DNA from: CAXXOK01 sp963674895
Lineage (GTDB): Bacteria; Bacillota; Clostridia; Christensenellales; Aristaeellaceae
Direction of reading: 5' to 3'
Length of the DNA: 64,000 bases
NCBI GenBank assembly: GCA_963674895.2
Contig: CAXXCY010000002.1
Location: 806,001-870,000, forward strand
Of this stretch, positions 9,460 to 18,620 are shown one piece after another (position 1 is the stretch's first letter; every line of letters starts with the position of its first letter). The notes below the pieces were generated by a model. That model ran no database searches, was not told the DNA's origin, and saw only the letters and a program-made list of their open reading frames with translations. The translations under genes were made by a program, and so were the position numbers.

Positions 9460-10372
9460 TATCGCTCACCTTCCTTTCCCCGTACGAGCGTCCGTCCGTG
9501 GGGGTATTGACGATTTGGCCGTTGAGCCACATCGTGGCGGAGCCGCCGCCGTCCAGGTTATAGGCGACGGTGCACCCACGCTCGGCAAACAGCTCGGAAA
9601 GCTCCAGCAGGGACAGGCCCTCGCTTTCGTTTGTGCGCCCGTCGGATACGATAAAGACGTAATGCAGCGGGGACACCTGCCCGATGGCCGTCCGGGGGTT
9701 GCTGCTTTTGGCTTTGCCGACCTCGCTGTCCGCGGACACCGCGATTTCGCCGTCTACGACCAGCGCTGGCCCGAACGAGAGCACCTGCCAGGCGCCCGCG
9801 TCCATCAGGCTTTGTGCCGTCGTTTCGCTTTCGCTGACGATGGAAAAATTGCCCTCGCCGTCGATCACAAGGTCTTCGTTGTTTCCGGAAACGGCGCGGT
9901 ACAGCACGCCGTTGCGGATGACGTACCCATTATTGCGGAAGCCGTAATAATCGCCGTTGACAGCAAATACCGCGCCGTTGTCCTCGGCGATGGAGGAGGT
10001 GGTATCGGTGATGTTCCGGCCATAGGTATTGCCGGCGAACGCGGTTTTGAAATAGGACGCGTCCGAAACCTGAATATCCGCGATGTAAACGGCTGTATCA
10101 TAGATATAGACGGTCTCCAGCGTGATTTGGAGATGATCGTCGGCGTAGGACGTATCCGTGATCACCGCCGCGGTTTCGGCGCTTCCTGTAACCGGCGTCT
10201 GCTCCGCCTGCGTACCGGCAAGCGTTTCGGCATAGGCGGCCGGCAGCACGACGGCGGCCGGGGTCAATACACGGGGAATTACAAAGGTATCCAGCAGAAC
10301 GAATGCCGCCGCCGCCGCGAGCACCAGCGTATATACGGCCGCCCACCGGAACGGCTTTTGGAAAAATCGCAT
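9446..10372 (-). CDS. Phosphodiester glycosidase (NAGPA/DUF2233) family protein, membrane anchored
   Basis: An N-terminal membrane anchor (AAVYTLVLAAAAAFVLLDTF) precedes an extracellular region. The C-terminal 230 residues carry the NAGPA signature: AVNGDYYGFRNNGYVIRNG, PRTAIGQ, and the VAYNLDGGGSATMWLNG block with its DGGGS loop. Family members are related to the uncovering enzyme that cleaves GlcNAc-phosphodiesters and to the B. subtilis YoeB-type spore and wall proteins; a cell-surface glycan or teichoic-acid substrate is plausible but unproven. Start ATG 10372 has GAAAGGA upstream. It is translationally coupled to the small membrane protein that follows. Confidence 0.83.
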   Translation of the reverse strand: MRFFQKPFRWAAVYTLVLAAAAAFVLLDTFVIPRVLTPAAVVLPAAYAETLAGTQAEQTPVTGSAETAAVITDTSYADDHLQITLETVYIYDTAVYIADIQVSDASYFKTAFAGNTYGRNITDTTSSIAEDNGAVFAVNGDYYGFRNNGYVIRNGVLYRAVSGNNEDLVIDGEGNFSIVSESETTAQSLMDAGAWQVLSFGPALVVDGEIAVSADSEVGKAKSSNPRTAIGQVSPLHYVFIVSDGRTNESEGLSLLELSELFAERGCTVAYNLDGGGSATMWLNGQIVNTPTDGRSYGERKVSDIVYF

Positions 10373-10487
10373 TCCATTTCTATCCTTTCCGTACGATATC
10401 CATCCCCATCATGACAGGCAATGCTGAAAGGCAGCTTAAGAAGTTGTGAACAAACCGAAAACATCAGGCGGTATCCGGCGCCTATAT

Positions 10488-10519
10488 GAAAATCCCTTAT
10501 TCCTCAGCGGAATAAGGGA
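10488..10519 (-). terminator. Terminator downstream of the Rieske gene
   Basis: On the minus strand an 11-bp perfect stem (TCCCTTATTCC / GGAATAAGGGA) with a 5-nt loop is followed by TTTTC. It separates the Rieske gene from the phosphodiester glycosidase gene. Confidence 0.8.
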
Positions 10520-10565
10520 CGGCATGGAATGCTGCGGGCGGGGCGGATAAAGCTTCCGGAAGCGG

Positions 10566-10895
10566 CTATTCGACGCCGACGAGAACGTCGCCGCCTTCGA
10601 TTTTCGCGGGATACGCCCTCGTATCCGCGACCTTGAGGTGAAGGAAGGCGATGCTGCCGTTTTGGACTACGGCTCCTGTTTTCACATTGAACACGGTATG
10701 GTGCCGGGGGCAGGTAATGGTTTCGCCCTCCAGCTTGCCCTCGAAAAGCGAGCCGCCCATATGCGGGCAACGGTTATCGATGGCGTACACCGCGCCGTCC
10801 ACGTTTGTCAGCAGCAGCGTTTTGCCTTCCAGCGTCACCTTTTGCTTGCCGCCCGGCGGCAGCTGGTCCGCGCTTGTCACTTTTACGTATCGCAT
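10566..10895 (-). CDS. Rieske [2Fe-2S] ferredoxin
   Basis: This 109-residue soluble protein is a single Rieske domain. The two cluster-binding loops are CPHMGGSL and CPRHHTVF, giving the Cys-x-His and Cys-x-x-His ligands. The length matches stand-alone Rieske ferredoxins (NirD or dioxygenase-ferredoxin type), which pass single electrons to a partner oxygenase or reductase. No such partner is adjacent; the flavodiiron gene 1.7 kb away may share an oxidative-stress role. The ATG at 10895 was preferred over a longer frame because AGGAAGAG lies 6 nt upstream and the family begins with MRYVKV-like sequence. Confidence 0.88.
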   Translation of the reverse strand: MRYVKVTSADQLPPGGKQKVTLEGKTLLLTNVDGAVYAIDNRCPHMGGSLFEGKLEGETITCPRHHTVFNVKTGAVVQNGSIAFLHLKVADTRAYPAKIEGGDVLVGVE

Positions 10896-10982
10896 AATTC
10901 TCTTCCTTTCTGTACCGATATGGTTCAGTATATCACGATCGGTCATATTGCAAACGTTTTTTAAATAGGGCCGTGAGCAACC

Positions 10983-11021
10983 AAAAAAACGCGCCCCGCA
11001 CGCTTTGCGGCGTACGGGGCG
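10983..11021 (-). terminator. Rho-independent terminator of glmS
   Basis: On the minus strand a 12-bp stem with one mismatch (CGCCCCG...CGGGGCG arms) runs straight into seven T (plus-strand A run 10983-10989). It starts 34 nt after the glmS stop codon. Confidence 0.9.
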
Positions 11022-11054
11022 AATGGTGCGGGAGTATTCGGCCCGGGTTTGGCG

Positions 11055-12890
11055 TTATTCCACGGTCACGCTCTTGGCAAGGTTGCGGGGCTTGTCCACG
11101 TCGCAGCCGCGCGCCACGGCCATGCAGTAGGCGAACAGCTGCAGCGGGATGATGGCCAGAAGCGGCGACACGATATCGTCCCCCGCGGGAATGGTAATCA
11201 GCCTGTCCACCTCCGGCGCGACCTGGTCCTTGAGGTCCTCGCGGCAGATGGCCATCACCTGCGCGTCGCGCGCCTTGATTTCCTTGATATTGGATAGCGA
11301 TTTATCCAGAAGCTCCGGCTGCGTGATGGCCGTGACCACCAGCCTGCCGTCCTCCAAAAGCGCGATCGGCCCGTGCTTGAGCTCGCCGGAGGCGTAGGCC
11401 TCCGAGAAGATGTAGCTGACCTCCTTGAGCTTCAGGGCCGCCTCCATCGAGAGCGCGTAGTCAAGCCCCCTGCCCACAAAGAACACGTGCCCTTTGCCAG
11501 ACTCCTCGGCGGCGATCTTCACAAGCTGCTCCTCGGTTTCCACGGCGCGCTTTGCCTTTTCCGGCAGGGCGGCGATCTCCGCCGTCAGCGCCTCGATTTC
11601 CTTTGTGCTCAGCGTGCCGCGCAGGTCGGAGAGCGCCAGCGCGATCATCAGCAGGGTTTCCACCTGCGTGGAATAAGCCTTGGTGCTGGCGACCGCGATT
11701 TCGGGGCCGGCATAGGTGAACAGCGTGTTTTCGTCGCCCGCTTCGCGCGCGATGGTGGAGCCGACCACGTTGCAGATCACCAGCGTTTTGGCGTTCTGCC
11801 GCCGGGCTTCGCGCAGCGCCGCCAGGGTGTCGGCCGTCTCGCCGCTCTGGGAGATGGCGATGAAAACCTCATTTTCGTGCAGCATGGGGCTTCGGTAGCG
11901 GTATTCGCTGGCGATGTCTACCTCCACGGGCACGCGGGCGAGCTTTTCGATGGCATACTTGCCGTAGATACCCGCGTGGTAGGCCGTGCCGCAGGCCACG
12001 ATCACGATCTTGCGCAGGCTTTTCGCTTCCTGCGGCGTGATCGGAAGCCAGCTGTGGTCGTGCGCGCCCAGGGCGTTGCGCGGGGAGAAGGTATTCTGCA
12101 GGGCGGCGGGCTGCTCGTGAATTTCCTTGAGCATGAAATGGGGATAGCCGCTTTTTTCGGCGTTGCTCAAATCCCACGTCACGTGGTACAGCTCGTGCAT
12201 CACGGTTTCGCCGTCCGCGTTTACGACCTCGATACCGTCCTCGCTCAGTACGGCGACTTCCGTATCGTTTAAGAAGATCACGTCGCGGGTGTGGCTGAGC
12301 ATGGCGGGAATATCGCTGGCGATATAGCTTCTGCCTTCCGTGTGCCCCACGACCAGCGGGCTTTCGTTGCGGGTGCAGAAGAGCTTGTCCGGCTCCTGCT
12401 CGCAGACCACGCCCAGCGCGTAGCTTCCCTTGAGCATCCTGATGGCCTTGAGCAGCGCCGTTTTCATATCGCCTTCGTAGAGCGTGGACAGCAGATGCGC
12501 CACGACCTCCGTATCGGTCTGGGATACGAATACGCAGCCCTGCGCCGTCAGCTCTTTTCGAAGCTGCGCGTGGTTTTCGATAATCCCGTTATGGACGACC
12601 GCGATGCTTTTGGCCGAATTGAAATGCGGGTGCGCGTTTACGTCGTTGGGTTCGCCGTGCGTTGCCCAGCGCGTATGGCCGATGCCGATATGCCCGTACA
12701 GCGGGTTTGTCTCCAGCAGGTTTCCGAGGTTTTCCAGCCGTCCCCTGGTTTTGGAGATGTAAAGCCTGCCGTCCTTATTCAATACCGCGACTCCCGCGCT
12801 GTCGTACCCGCGGTAGCTCAGGCGCTCCAGCCCGTCCAGCAGGATGGGGCAGGTTTCCTCATCTCCGATATATCCGACTATTCCGCACAT
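11055..12890 (-). CDS. glmS: Glutamine--fructose-6-phosphate aminotransferase (isomerizing)
   Basis: GlmS makes glucosamine-6-phosphate from fructose-6-phosphate and glutamine, the entry step to peptidoglycan amino sugars. The 611-residue protein is full length. Cys2 (MCGIVGYIG) is the N-terminal nucleophile of the glutaminase domain, with GHTRWATHG and the NGIIENH loop. Two SIS domains follow (ACGTAYHAG and SQSGETADT; later GRGLDYALSMEAALKLKE), and the conserved C-terminal end DKPRNLAKSVTVE is present. No glmS ribozyme is seen in the short AT-rich leader. It is monocistronic, with its own promoter and terminator. Confidence 0.98.
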   Translation of the reverse strand: MCGIVGYIGDEETCPILLDGLERLSYRGYDSAGVAVLNKDGRLYISKTRGRLENLGNLLETNPLYGHIGIGHTRWATHGEPNDVNAHPHFNSAKSIAVVHNGIIENHAQLRKELTAQGCVFVSQTDTEVVAHLLSTLYEGDMKTALLKAIRMLKGSYALGVVCEQEPDKLFCTRNESPLVVGHTEGRSYIASDIPAMLSHTRDVIFLNDTEVAVLSEDGIEVVNADGETVMHELYHVTWDLSNAEKSGYPHFMLKEIHEQPAALQNTFSPRNALGAHDHSWLPITPQEAKSLRKIVIVACGTAYHAGIYGKYAIEKLARVPVEVDIASEYRYRSPMLHENEVFIAISQSGETADTLAALREARRQNAKTLVICNVVGSTIAREAGDENTLFTYAGPEIAVASTKAYSTQVETLLMIALALSDLRGTLSTKEIEALTAEIAALPEKAKRAVETEEQLVKIAAEESGKGHVFFVGRGLDYALSMEAALKLKEVSYIFSEAYASGELKHGPIALLEDGRLVVTAITQPELLDKSLSNIKEIKARDAQVMAICREDLKDQVAPEVDRLITIPAGDDIVSPLLAIIPLQLFAYCMAVARGCDVDKPRNLAKSVTVE

Positions 12891-12922
12891 AAAGCGTACC
12901 TCCGAATTCAGATTGTGAGGAT

Positions 12923-12951
12923 ATTGTATTATAATGTATTAGAAATTGCAA
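12923..12951 (-). promoter_or_regulatory. Sigma-A type promoter of glmS
   Basis: On the minus strand TTGCAA (12946-12951) and TACAAT (12923-12928) are 17 bp apart in an AT-rich patch, about 35 nt upstream of the glmS start, which has a GGAGG site. Confidence 0.65.
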
Positions 12952-12996
12952 GCATAAATTTGTAAATTCGATTAACTTGTATCTATGCTAACCAAA

Positions 12997-13404
12997 TTAC
13001 TTCCACAAATCCTTCCTCATAGCTAACGCAGTTTTTTCGAAATTTCGTTTGCTTGGGTTGTCAACGAACTCTTTTGTGGCGGATAATACTGTATCGGCCG
13101 CATACAGATGAGAATAGGAATAGCATACTTCTAGTTGATCTTTAAAGTATTGAATGATTTCATTGGTATTTAGGTTTCTAATAGCTTCTTTTGTTTCATT
13201 TAGTATGCCAACATGATCTATGTTCTTAATATCTAGCACTACCAGCATGAAGCTAAGCGTCGCCATGTAGCGACTCTGCTTTTCTTGTGTGATTTTTTCA
13301 AAACGTAGCATTTTCTTCTTTTCAATATGACCAAATATAAAGTTGATCAATATTGATATAAGTGAACTAACACCAAGGAATGATGCAATGGTTCCGAAAT
13401 TCAT
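12997..13404 (-). CDS. AT-rich orphan protein with one membrane segment
   Basis: The 135-residue protein has an N-terminal hydrophobic segment (TIASFLGVSSLISILINFIFG) followed by a basic stretch and an all-helical cytoplasmic part with many Asn, Lys and Ile. I do not recognise it. Its base composition (well under 40% GC by eye) and codon use (AAA, ATT, TTA) contrast sharply with neighbours, which argues for recent acquisition. A good GAGGTGAG site precedes ATG 13404. It lies 22 nt after the CNNM/CorC gene on the same strand and may be cotranscribed with it. No partner toxin, phage or transposase gene is beside it. Confidence 0.7.
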   Translation of the reverse strand: MNFGTIASFLGVSSLISILINFIFGHIEKKKMLRFEKITQEKQSRYMATLSFMLVVLDIKNIDHVGILNETKEAIRNLNTNEIIQYFKDQLEVCYSYSHLYAADTVLSATKEFVDNPSKRNFEKTALAMRKDLWK

Positions 13405-13426
13405 CAGCTCACCTCATTAACTACTC

Positions 13427-14773
13427 TCAGTCCTCCGGTGCCGCTCCCTCTCCGGCGTCGGGTGCGAGGATGCTGACCAAAGCCTTTTCCAGCCGGTGGT
13501 CGGCGATCTCCTCCACCTGGATGTGCAGGCCGTGGATATCCACCTCCGGGGTGGAGCCGTCCTCGGGAATGGTATTGAAGCAGGAGAACACCATACCGCC
13601 CAGCGTGTCGTACTCCTCGTCCAGCGGCAGCTCCACATCAAGCGCCTCCGCAAGCGTTTCCAGGTCCACGCTCCCGTCGCACCGCCACAGGTTGTCACCG
13701 ATCTTGACGACCTCGTTTTCCTCGGAAGGATCGAACTCGTCGTAGATATTGCCGACGATTTCCTCAAGCAGGTCCTCCATTGTTACGATGCCGCTCATGC
13801 CGCCGTATTCGTCCACGACGACGGCCATGTGGACCTTTTGCTTTTGCATGTTGCGAAACAGCACGTCGGCCTGCACGGTTTCGGGCACCAGATACGACGG
13901 GCGCAGCAGCTCGCGCAGGGATTTTTGATGTTCGTCATGCGCGTTCATCAGAAAATCGCGTGTATTCAGGATGCCGATGATATCGTCGATGTCCTCGTCG
14001 TAGACGGGGAAGCGGCTCAGACCGGATTCCCGTATCGTCTGGATGATTTCTTCAAAGGTATCCTCCACATGGATGGCGACCACGTCCATGCGGTGCACCA
14101 TCACATACTCGGCCGTGATGTTGTTGAACTCGAAGATATTCTCGATCATCTCGCGCTCGTCTTCCTGGATGGTTCCCTTTTCGCCGCCGATATCCACCAT
14201 CAGGCGGATTTCCTCTTCGGTGACGGTATTTTTATCTGGGTGCGGGTTGATGCGCAGCAGGCGCAAAAGCCCGTTGGTCGATACGCTTAAAAGCCAGACG
14301 ATCGGCTTGAAGATCACCTGCACGATGATGATGACGCGGCTGGTAAGCCGCGCGACCTTTTCGGGGTTCTGCATGGCGATCCGCTTGGGCGTGAGCTCCC
14401 CCAGCACCAGCGTGAAGTAGCTCAGGACGATCGTGACGATGATCATGGAAAGCGTGCCGAGCGCCTGCTCCGACACGAGCGTAAATCCGCCGGCGACCAT
14501 CGATTTTGTGATTCGGCTCGCGATGTTGCTCGCGGCAAAGGCGCTTGCCAAAAATCCGCCCAACGTGATGCACACCTGGATGGTGGACAGGAAGTCGCTG
14601 GGAGATTCTGCCAGCCGAAGCATCATGGCGGCTTTTTTATCGCCTTCCTCGGCCTGTTTTCGGATCTTGTTTTCGTTGATGGATATGACGGCGATCTCCG
14701 TCGCTGCGAAAAAAGCGTTGATCAGTATGAGAACGAACTGAAGCAGTAGATGACTGCCTATGGGGTCGTCCAA
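13427..14773 (-). CDS. CNNM/HlyC-CorC family transporter
   Basis: The 448-residue protein has the three family parts in order: a DUF21/CNNM membrane domain (residues 1-190, including NAFFAATEIAVISINENKIRK and GELTPKRIAMQNPEKVA), two CBS domains (about 205-335, with MVHRMDVVAIHVEDTFEE and VVVDEYGGMSGIVTMEDLLEE), and a C-terminal CorC_HlyC domain (NLWRCDGSVDLETLAEAL). Members are linked to Mg2+/Co2+ efflux or homeostasis at the cytoplasmic membrane; the old name hemolysin is misleading. Length is typical. Confidence 0.93.
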   Translation of the reverse strand: MDDPIGSHLLLQFVLILINAFFAATEIAVISINENKIRKQAEEGDKKAAMMLRLAESPSDFLSTIQVCITLGGFLASAFAASNIASRITKSMVAGGFTLVSEQALGTLSMIIVTIVLSYFTLVLGELTPKRIAMQNPEKVARLTSRVIIIVQVIFKPIVWLLSVSTNGLLRLLRINPHPDKNTVTEEEIRLMVDIGGEKGTIQEDEREMIENIFEFNNITAEYVMVHRMDVVAIHVEDTFEEIIQTIRESGLSRFPVYDEDIDDIIGILNTRDFLMNAHDEHQKSLRELLRPSYLVPETVQADVLFRNMQKQKVHMAVVVDEYGGMSGIVTMEDLLEEIVGNIYDEFDPSEENEVVKIGDNLWRCDGSVDLETLAEALDVELPLDEEYDTLGGMVFSCFNTIPEDGSTPEVDIHGLHIQVEEIADHRLEKALVSILAPDAGEGAAPED

Positions 14774-14858
14774 GGAATAGCCCTCCTTCGGTACTTGCGG
14801 CGTCGGTATTGGTCACGATACGCTATTATAGCATATCTTTTGCTTAACATTCCACTGT

Positions 14859-14884
14859 AAAAAACCTCCCCGCTCAAGGGGAGG
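14859..14884 (-). terminator. Terminator at the end of the pst-pho operon
   Basis: On the minus strand a 7-bp perfect GC stem (CCTCCCC / GGGGAGG) is followed by six T, 14 nt after the phoR stop. Confidence 0.85.
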
Positions 14885-14897
14885 CCCGGGATATGGC

Positions 14898-16544
14898 TCA
14901 GCTTTTCTGCTTCGGGAAACGGATGGTAATCTCGGTGCCCTTGTCCGGCTCGCTCTGCAGGCTTACCGTCGCGCCGTGGAGCTGCGCGCCGTTTTTCACG
15001 ATCGACAGCCCCAGGCCCGTGCCTCCGGTCTCTTTGGAGCGGCTGGAATCGACCCGGTAGAAGCGCTCGAACACCCGGTGGTGATGCTCGGGCGGGATGC
15101 CCAGACCCGTATCCTTCACGGTGAAATACGGCCGTCCGCCTTCCGTGCCCACCAGCACGCGGACGCTTCCGTTCTTTGTATTGTACTTGATGGCGTTATC
15201 CATCAGGTTGATCGCCATTTCCTCCAGAAGCGGGCGGTCGCCCATCACGATGGCCGGCGTGCCCTCCGCCGACAGGGCGACCTCGCTTTTTTGCGCGTAA
15301 TCGCGGAGCTTGGACACGCACGCCTGCGCGAGCATCAGCAGTTCAACGGGCTGCTTGTCTTCGATCGCGCCTTCGTCGAGCTTGGACAATCGGAGAATAT
15401 CCTCGATCAGCGATAACAGGTGCAGGCTTTCCGTATGGATTTTCTTGCCGAGCGCGGCGGTATCCTCCGGCTTGGCAAGGCCCGTTTCCAGAAGCTCCGC
15501 ATAGCCGGAGATCGTGGTCAGCGGCGTGCGCAGCTCGTGGCTTACGTTGGCCGTAAACTGCTTGCGGTTTTGCTCCGCGGTCTGCGCTTCGGTGATATCC
15601 TGCAAAAGCAGCACGATGCCTGTATCGTCCTCGGACGGGCTGGAGGATACGTGATAGGTGCGCCCGCCGATTCGCATTTCGCCGCTGCCGCCGTGATCGG
15701 AAAGAATGCGCATCAGGGTTTCGTGGCGGCTGATTTCAAGCAGCGTTTTGTTTGACAGGTCGCCCTGGCCGGCGTTCAAAATCTGCCGCGCCGCGGGATT
15801 GATCACCAGCACGCGGTGCCCCTCGCCCAAAACGATCAGCCCTTCCCGAAGCCCCTTGAGCATGGTGGCGACCTCCGTTTGGTGCCGCTTCTGCTCCTTC
15901 ATCTGTTCGGCAATCCGCCGGTTCTGCGCGTCCATGCGCCGGAGCATGGGGGAGAACTCCTCATAGGCGTCCGACTGCAGCGGCTCATCCAGGTTGATAT
16001 GGTTGAGCGGCCGGATGAGGGACTGGGCGATGGGTTTGGCAAGCTGAAAGGCCAGAACGGCCGAAATCACAAGCCCCAGCGCAATCCAGCCGAGCATGCC
16101 GCCGACCGTGGCCCATACGCTTTTCAGCGCGCCGGCCACGCGGAGCACATAGGTATTGTTCAGCTTTTCGGCGTAATATATGCTGGTCTCGCCGACGGTC
16201 GCGCTCGACCGGCTGGCGCTGCCCGTGCTGGTTTCGATCGCGCTGACGACCTCCGGCCTGTCGGCATGGTTTTCCATCCGCGCCGCGTCCGCCTGGTTGT
16301 CAAACAGTACCACGCCGTCCGCTCGGATCAGCGTGACGCGGTTGACATAGATCCCCGACTCGAGCCACGCAAGCGGATCCTTCTGATCCCTGAGCAGCGC
16401 TACAAGCATGTCCGCCTCTTCCCGAAGCTGGGTTTGCAGCTGGCCGCTGAAATACATGTACATGCCGCCGATTAAAAGGATCGACAGCAGCAGCGAAATC
16501 AGCAGCGAGAACAGAACAAGGCTCCGGAAAAGCTTTCTTCTCAC
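14898..16544 (-). CDS. phoR: Phosphate-regulon sensor histidine kinase
   Basis: This membrane kinase senses phosphate status through the Pst-PhoU complex and phosphorylates its response regulator. In its 548 residues: TM1 at about 10-32, an extracytoplasmic loop, TM2 at about 146-168, a PAS region at about 230-315, the dimerisation/phospho-acceptor motif NVSHELRTPL with His336, and a HATPase domain with NLMDNAIKYN, DTGLGIP and GTGLGLSIVK. Architecture and position at the end of the pst operon, with a 4-nt ATGA overlap with the response regulator gene, support the PhoR name. Confidence 0.93.
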   Translation of the reverse strand: MRRKLFRSLVLFSLLISLLLSILLIGGMYMYFSGQLQTQLREEADMLVALLRDQKDPLAWLESGIYVNRVTLIRADGVVLFDNQADAARMENHADRPEVVSAIETSTGSASRSSATVGETSIYYAEKLNNTYVLRVAGALKSVWATVGGMLGWIALGLVISAVLAFQLAKPIAQSLIRPLNHINLDEPLQSDAYEEFSPMLRRMDAQNRRIAEQMKEQKRHQTEVATMLKGLREGLIVLGEGHRVLVINPAARQILNAGQGDLSNKTLLEISRHETLMRILSDHGGSGEMRIGGRTYHVSSSPSEDDTGIVLLLQDITEAQTAEQNRKQFTANVSHELRTPLTTISGYAELLETGLAKPEDTAALGKKIHTESLHLLSLIEDILRLSKLDEGAIEDKQPVELLMLAQACVSKLRDYAQKSEVALSAEGTPAIVMGDRPLLEEMAINLMDNAIKYNTKNGSVRVLVGTEGGRPYFTVKDTGLGIPPEHHHRVFERFYRVDSSRSKETGGTGLGLSIVKNGAQLHGATVSLQSEPDKGTEITIRFPKQKS

Positions 16545-17215
16545 GATACTTCCTCCAGCTTATAGCCGACGCCGCGCACCGTATGGATCATCTCCCCGCA
16601 GGTTTCCAGTTTCAGGCGGAGGGAGCGGATGTGCACGTCCACGGTGCGCGTGTCGCCCGCGTAATTGAGCCCCCATACGTCGTCCAGCAGCATGTCGCGC
16701 GTAACGGCCTTGCCTGCGTGCGACATCAGAAAGGAAAGCAGCTCAAACTCCATATGCGTAAGCTCCACGGGTTTTTCGTCCGCGATCACCAGGTGCCGCT
16801 CACGGTCGAGCGTCAAGCTGCCCACGGCCAGCACGGTTTCTGTACGCTCTTCCGCGCTTCTGCGCAGCAGCGCCTTGACCCGCGCCAGAAGCTCCATCAC
16901 GCCGAAAGGCTTGGATAGATAATCGTCCGCGCCCGCGTCCAGGCCGCGCACCTTGTCCATTTCCGTGCCCTTGGCGGTGACCAGGATGATCGGAAGCCGC
17001 TTGGTCCTCGGTTCGCGGCGGAGGCTCTGCAAAAGCGTGACGCCGTCCTCACCGGGCAGCATTACGTCCAGAAGCACCAGGGAAGGCATGGCGCGCTTGA
17101 CCGCCGTGCGGAATGCCGCTGCGTTGGAAAAACCCTCCACCTCAAAACCGGCTTGCTTGAGGGCGTATAATTCCAGCTCGCGTACGCCGGTATCATCTTC
17201 AACGATGTAGATCAT
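16541..17215 (-). CDS. phoP: Phosphate-regulon response regulator (OmpR/PhoB family)
   Basis: The 224-residue protein has a receiver domain with EDD near the N-terminus, phospho-acceptor Asp50 (LVLLDVMLP) and the conserved Lys in ILVTAKGTE, then a winged-helix DNA-binding domain from about residue 130 (THMEFELLSFLMSHAG...VDVHIRSLRLKL). It should bind the pst intergenic palindrome when phosphorylated. Its gene overlaps phoU upstream and phoR downstream by 4 nt each, so stoichiometric translation is expected. PhoP or PhoB naming is by context. Confidence 0.93.
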   Translation of the reverse strand: MIYIVEDDTGVRELELYALKQAGFEVEGFSNAAAFRTAVKRAMPSLVLLDVMLPGEDGVTLLQSLRREPRTKRLPIILVTAKGTEMDKVRGLDAGADDYLSKPFGVMELLARVKALLRRSAEERTETVLAVGSLTLDRERHLVIADEKPVELTHMEFELLSFLMSHAGKAVTRDMLLDDVWGLNYAGDTRTVDVHIRSLRLKLETCGEMIHTVRGVGYKLEEVS

Positions 17216-17871
17216 CGAAGCTCGTCTCCTTTATACAGGCCGGTCACACAGTATTCCACCCATTCTGCGATGTTGGTCGCATGGTCGCCAATCCTTTCGT
17301 AATACTTGGCGATCATCAGCAAATCCATCCCCTCCACGCTGCGGGACGAATTCTTGACCATGAAGTTGACGATCTCCTGCTTGACCTCGACGAACAGGTC
17401 GTCCACGATGTCGTCGTCCTTCATCACCACCCGCGCCAGTTCCACGTCCTGGCGCACATAGGCGTCCACGGCGCGGTGCACCATATCGATCGCAGTGCGG
17501 GACATGGCCAGAAAGTGTTCGGGGCGTTTCTGGATTTTATAATCGATCATGGTCACAATTTCGCTGATATCGGCCGCATGGTCCGCGATGCGTTCCATAT
17601 CGGTAATCATCTTCAGCGCCGAGGAAACCACGCGCAGGTCGTGGGCCACCGGCTGGCGCGTGAGCAGCATCCTCAGGCACAGGCTTTCAATTTCCCGTTC
17701 CTTCCGGTCGATGACGGCGTCGCCCTCGATGATCGCCTCCGCGTGCTTTTTATCCAGAGTCTGCAGCACTTTGCTGGCGTCCTCGAGCGTGTTTTCGATC
17801 ATGCCGCACATCTCGATCATCTGCTGGTTGAGCACTTCAACCTGTGCGTCGAAAAGATTCTTTCTCATCAT
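17212..17871 (-). CDS. phoU: Phosphate transport system regulator PhoU
   Basis: PhoU couples the Pst transporter to PhoR and restrains phosphate uptake when phosphate is plentiful. The 219-residue protein is all helical with the two internal PhoU repeats, each carrying the metal-binding E/D motifs (for example ALKMITDMERIADHAADISE and IAKYYERIGDHATNIAEW). Length and repeats are canonical. It overlaps pstB by 4 nt. Confidence 0.96.
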   Translation of the reverse strand: MMRKNLFDAQVEVLNQQMIEMCGMIENTLEDASKVLQTLDKKHAEAIIEGDAVIDRKEREIESLCLRMLLTRQPVAHDLRVVSSALKMITDMERIADHAADISEIVTMIDYKIQKRPEHFLAMSRTAIDMVHRAVDAYVRQDVELARVVMKDDDIVDDLFVEVKQEIVNFMVKNSSRSVEGMDLLMIAKYYERIGDHATNIAEWVEYCVTGLYKGDELR

Positions 17872-18617
17872 CCGAACCTCCCTGTGATATAATCCTCGGT
17901 TCTTTTATCCTGCGGCATGGTAAACAGGTTTTTGGTTTCTCCCGTTTCAATCACTTCGCCCAGAAGGAAAAACGCGGTGGTGTCGCTGATGCGCAGCGCC
18001 TGCTGCATGTTGTGGGTAACGATGGCGATGGTGTATTTCTCTTTGAGCTCGACCGCCAGTTCCTCGATCTTTCCCGTGGAAATCGGGTCCAGCGCCGATG
18101 TGGGTTCGTCCATCAGCAGCACTTCCGGCTGTACGGCAAGCGCGCGCGCGATGCACAGCCTTTGCTGCTGTCCGCCGGAAAGGCCCAGGGCGCTGTTGTG
18201 CAGGCGGTCCTTGACCTCTTCCCAGATGGCCGCGTCCCGCAGGGAGCGCTCCACCACCTCGTCAAGCATCGCCTTGCGGCGCACGCCGTGGGTGCGCGGG
18301 CCGTAGGCGATATTATCGTACACGCTCATCGGAAAGGGATTGGGCTTTTGGAACACCATCCCGACGCGCTTGCGGAGCAGGTTCACATCCATATTTCCAT
18401 AAATATCTTCGCCGTCCAGGGTCACGCTTCCTGTAATACGACAGCTGGGGATCAAATCGTTCATGCGGTTCAGCGTTTTAATCAGCGTGGATTTGCCGCA
18501 GCCGGACGGACCGATAAACGCGGTGATGCGGTTTTCCGGGATTTGCATGTTGACGGCTTTCAGCGCCTGGAAATCGCCGTAAAACAGGTCCAATCCCTTA
18601 ACTTCTATCTTGCACAT
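17868..18617 (-). CDS. pstB: Phosphate ABC transporter ATP-binding protein
   Basis: PstB powers phosphate import through PstCA. The 249-residue protein has Walker A GPSGCGKST, the PstB-typical KTLNRMNDLIP, the ABC signature LSGGQQQRLCIARAL, Walker B EVLLMDEPTSALDP and the His switch IVTHNMQQA. The C-terminal DKRTEDYITGRFG ending is diagnostic of PstB. It lies 3 nt from pstA and overlaps phoU. Confidence 0.98.
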   Translation of the reverse strand: MCKIEVKGLDLFYGDFQALKAVNMQIPENRITAFIGPSGCGKSTLIKTLNRMNDLIPSCRITGSVTLDGEDIYGNMDVNLLRKRVGMVFQKPNPFPMSVYDNIAYGPRTHGVRRKAMLDEVVERSLRDAAIWEEVKDRLHNSALGLSGGQQQRLCIARALAVQPEVLLMDEPTSALDPISTGKIEELAVELKEKYTIAIVTHNMQQALRISDTTAFFLLGEVIETGETKNLFTMPQDKRTEDYITGRFG

Positions 18618-18620
18618 AGC

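Noticed and set aside
12891..12996. glmS ribozyme in the leader of glmS
   Set aside because: The leader is short and AT-rich and lacks the conserved ribozyme core; only a promoter is supported.
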